From NCBI GenBank assembly GCA_036675565.1, contig JAKFER010000096.1, positions 1-12,084 of the forward strand: 12,084 bases of DNA, in the 5' to 3' direction. Below, one piece after another: positions 12,017-12,084 of the stretch (its first letter is position 1; every line of letters begins with the position of its first letter). Both the position numbers and the translations under genes were made by a program. This DNA is from JACCYQ01 sp036675565. GTDB taxonomy: Bacteria; Bacteroidota; Bacteroidia; Chitinophagales; Chitinophagaceae. A model generated the notes under the pieces. The model did no database searches and was not told the origin of the DNA. It worked only from the letters and a program-made list of their open reading frames with translations.

Positions 12017-12084
12017 TCACCCAAGCAGGTCCCTTAAATTTTCAATAAACACTAAACTTCATATTCATTATAGCCATTTTAACC

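Noticed and set aside
1..12084. CRISPR arrays, tRNA or rRNA genes, riboswitches.
   Set aside because: No regular repeat-spacer pattern, no cloverleaf or rRNA-like stretch, and no riboswitch consensus was seen on either strand.

Overview
The window looks like a chromosomal accessory segment of a Bacteroidota genome, most likely Chitinophagaceae or a close relative. The reasons are exact TAnnTTTG -7 promoter elements, A-rich leaders without Shine-Dalgarno boxes, moderate-to-low GC, a SusD C-terminal remnant, and protein families typical of that group. No species can be named from the sequence alone.

Left part (1-2800), mobile-DNA zone. Two copies of an imperfectly palindromic site (1-79, and 547-723 continued at 2012-2046) flank small unrelated ORFs. 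They carry motifs matching the integron attC core boxes (RYYYAAC and GTTRRRY), so this looks like an integron-like gene-cassette array; no integrase is in view. Cassette 1 encodes a 146-aa protein of unknown function. The second site is split by an apparently intact IS110-family element (724-2016, DEDD transposase at 992-1984). Upstream of its transposase lies a structured stretch (about 820-965) with the layout of an IS110 bridge RNA. Its first loop contains 12 nt identical to the left target flank and 10 nt exactly complementary to the right flank. To the right are debris genes: a truncated lipoprotein ending in an interspersed repeat, and a response-regulator fragment.

Middle part (2856-10157), redox/stress locus. 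A divergent SDR oxidoreductase, a small membrane protein and a Crp/Fnr-family regulator precede a seven-gene co-directional operon: F420-type dinucleotide-binding reductase, YceI, DoxX, NAD(P)-binding epimerase-like protein, DUF417/RclC-like membrane protein, DsbA/FrnE-like thioredoxin-fold protein, and a DODA-type dioxygenase with a twin-arginine leader. Three promoters (SDR, small membrane protein, operon) each have an exact TAnnTTTG box with a TTGAC-N4-GTCAA-type dyad centred 52.5-53.5 bp upstream of it. This is the signature expected of one Crp/Fnr-type activator controlling the locus, probably against an electrophile or oxidant stress (inferred).

Right part (10158-12084), mixed and degraded. 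A second copy of the interspersed repeat and a complex inverted-repeat stretch precede a VOC/glyoxalase-fold gene with its own promoter. Then, on the minus strand, come a frameshifted TfoX-N gene and a decayed SusD C-terminal fragment with a terminator.
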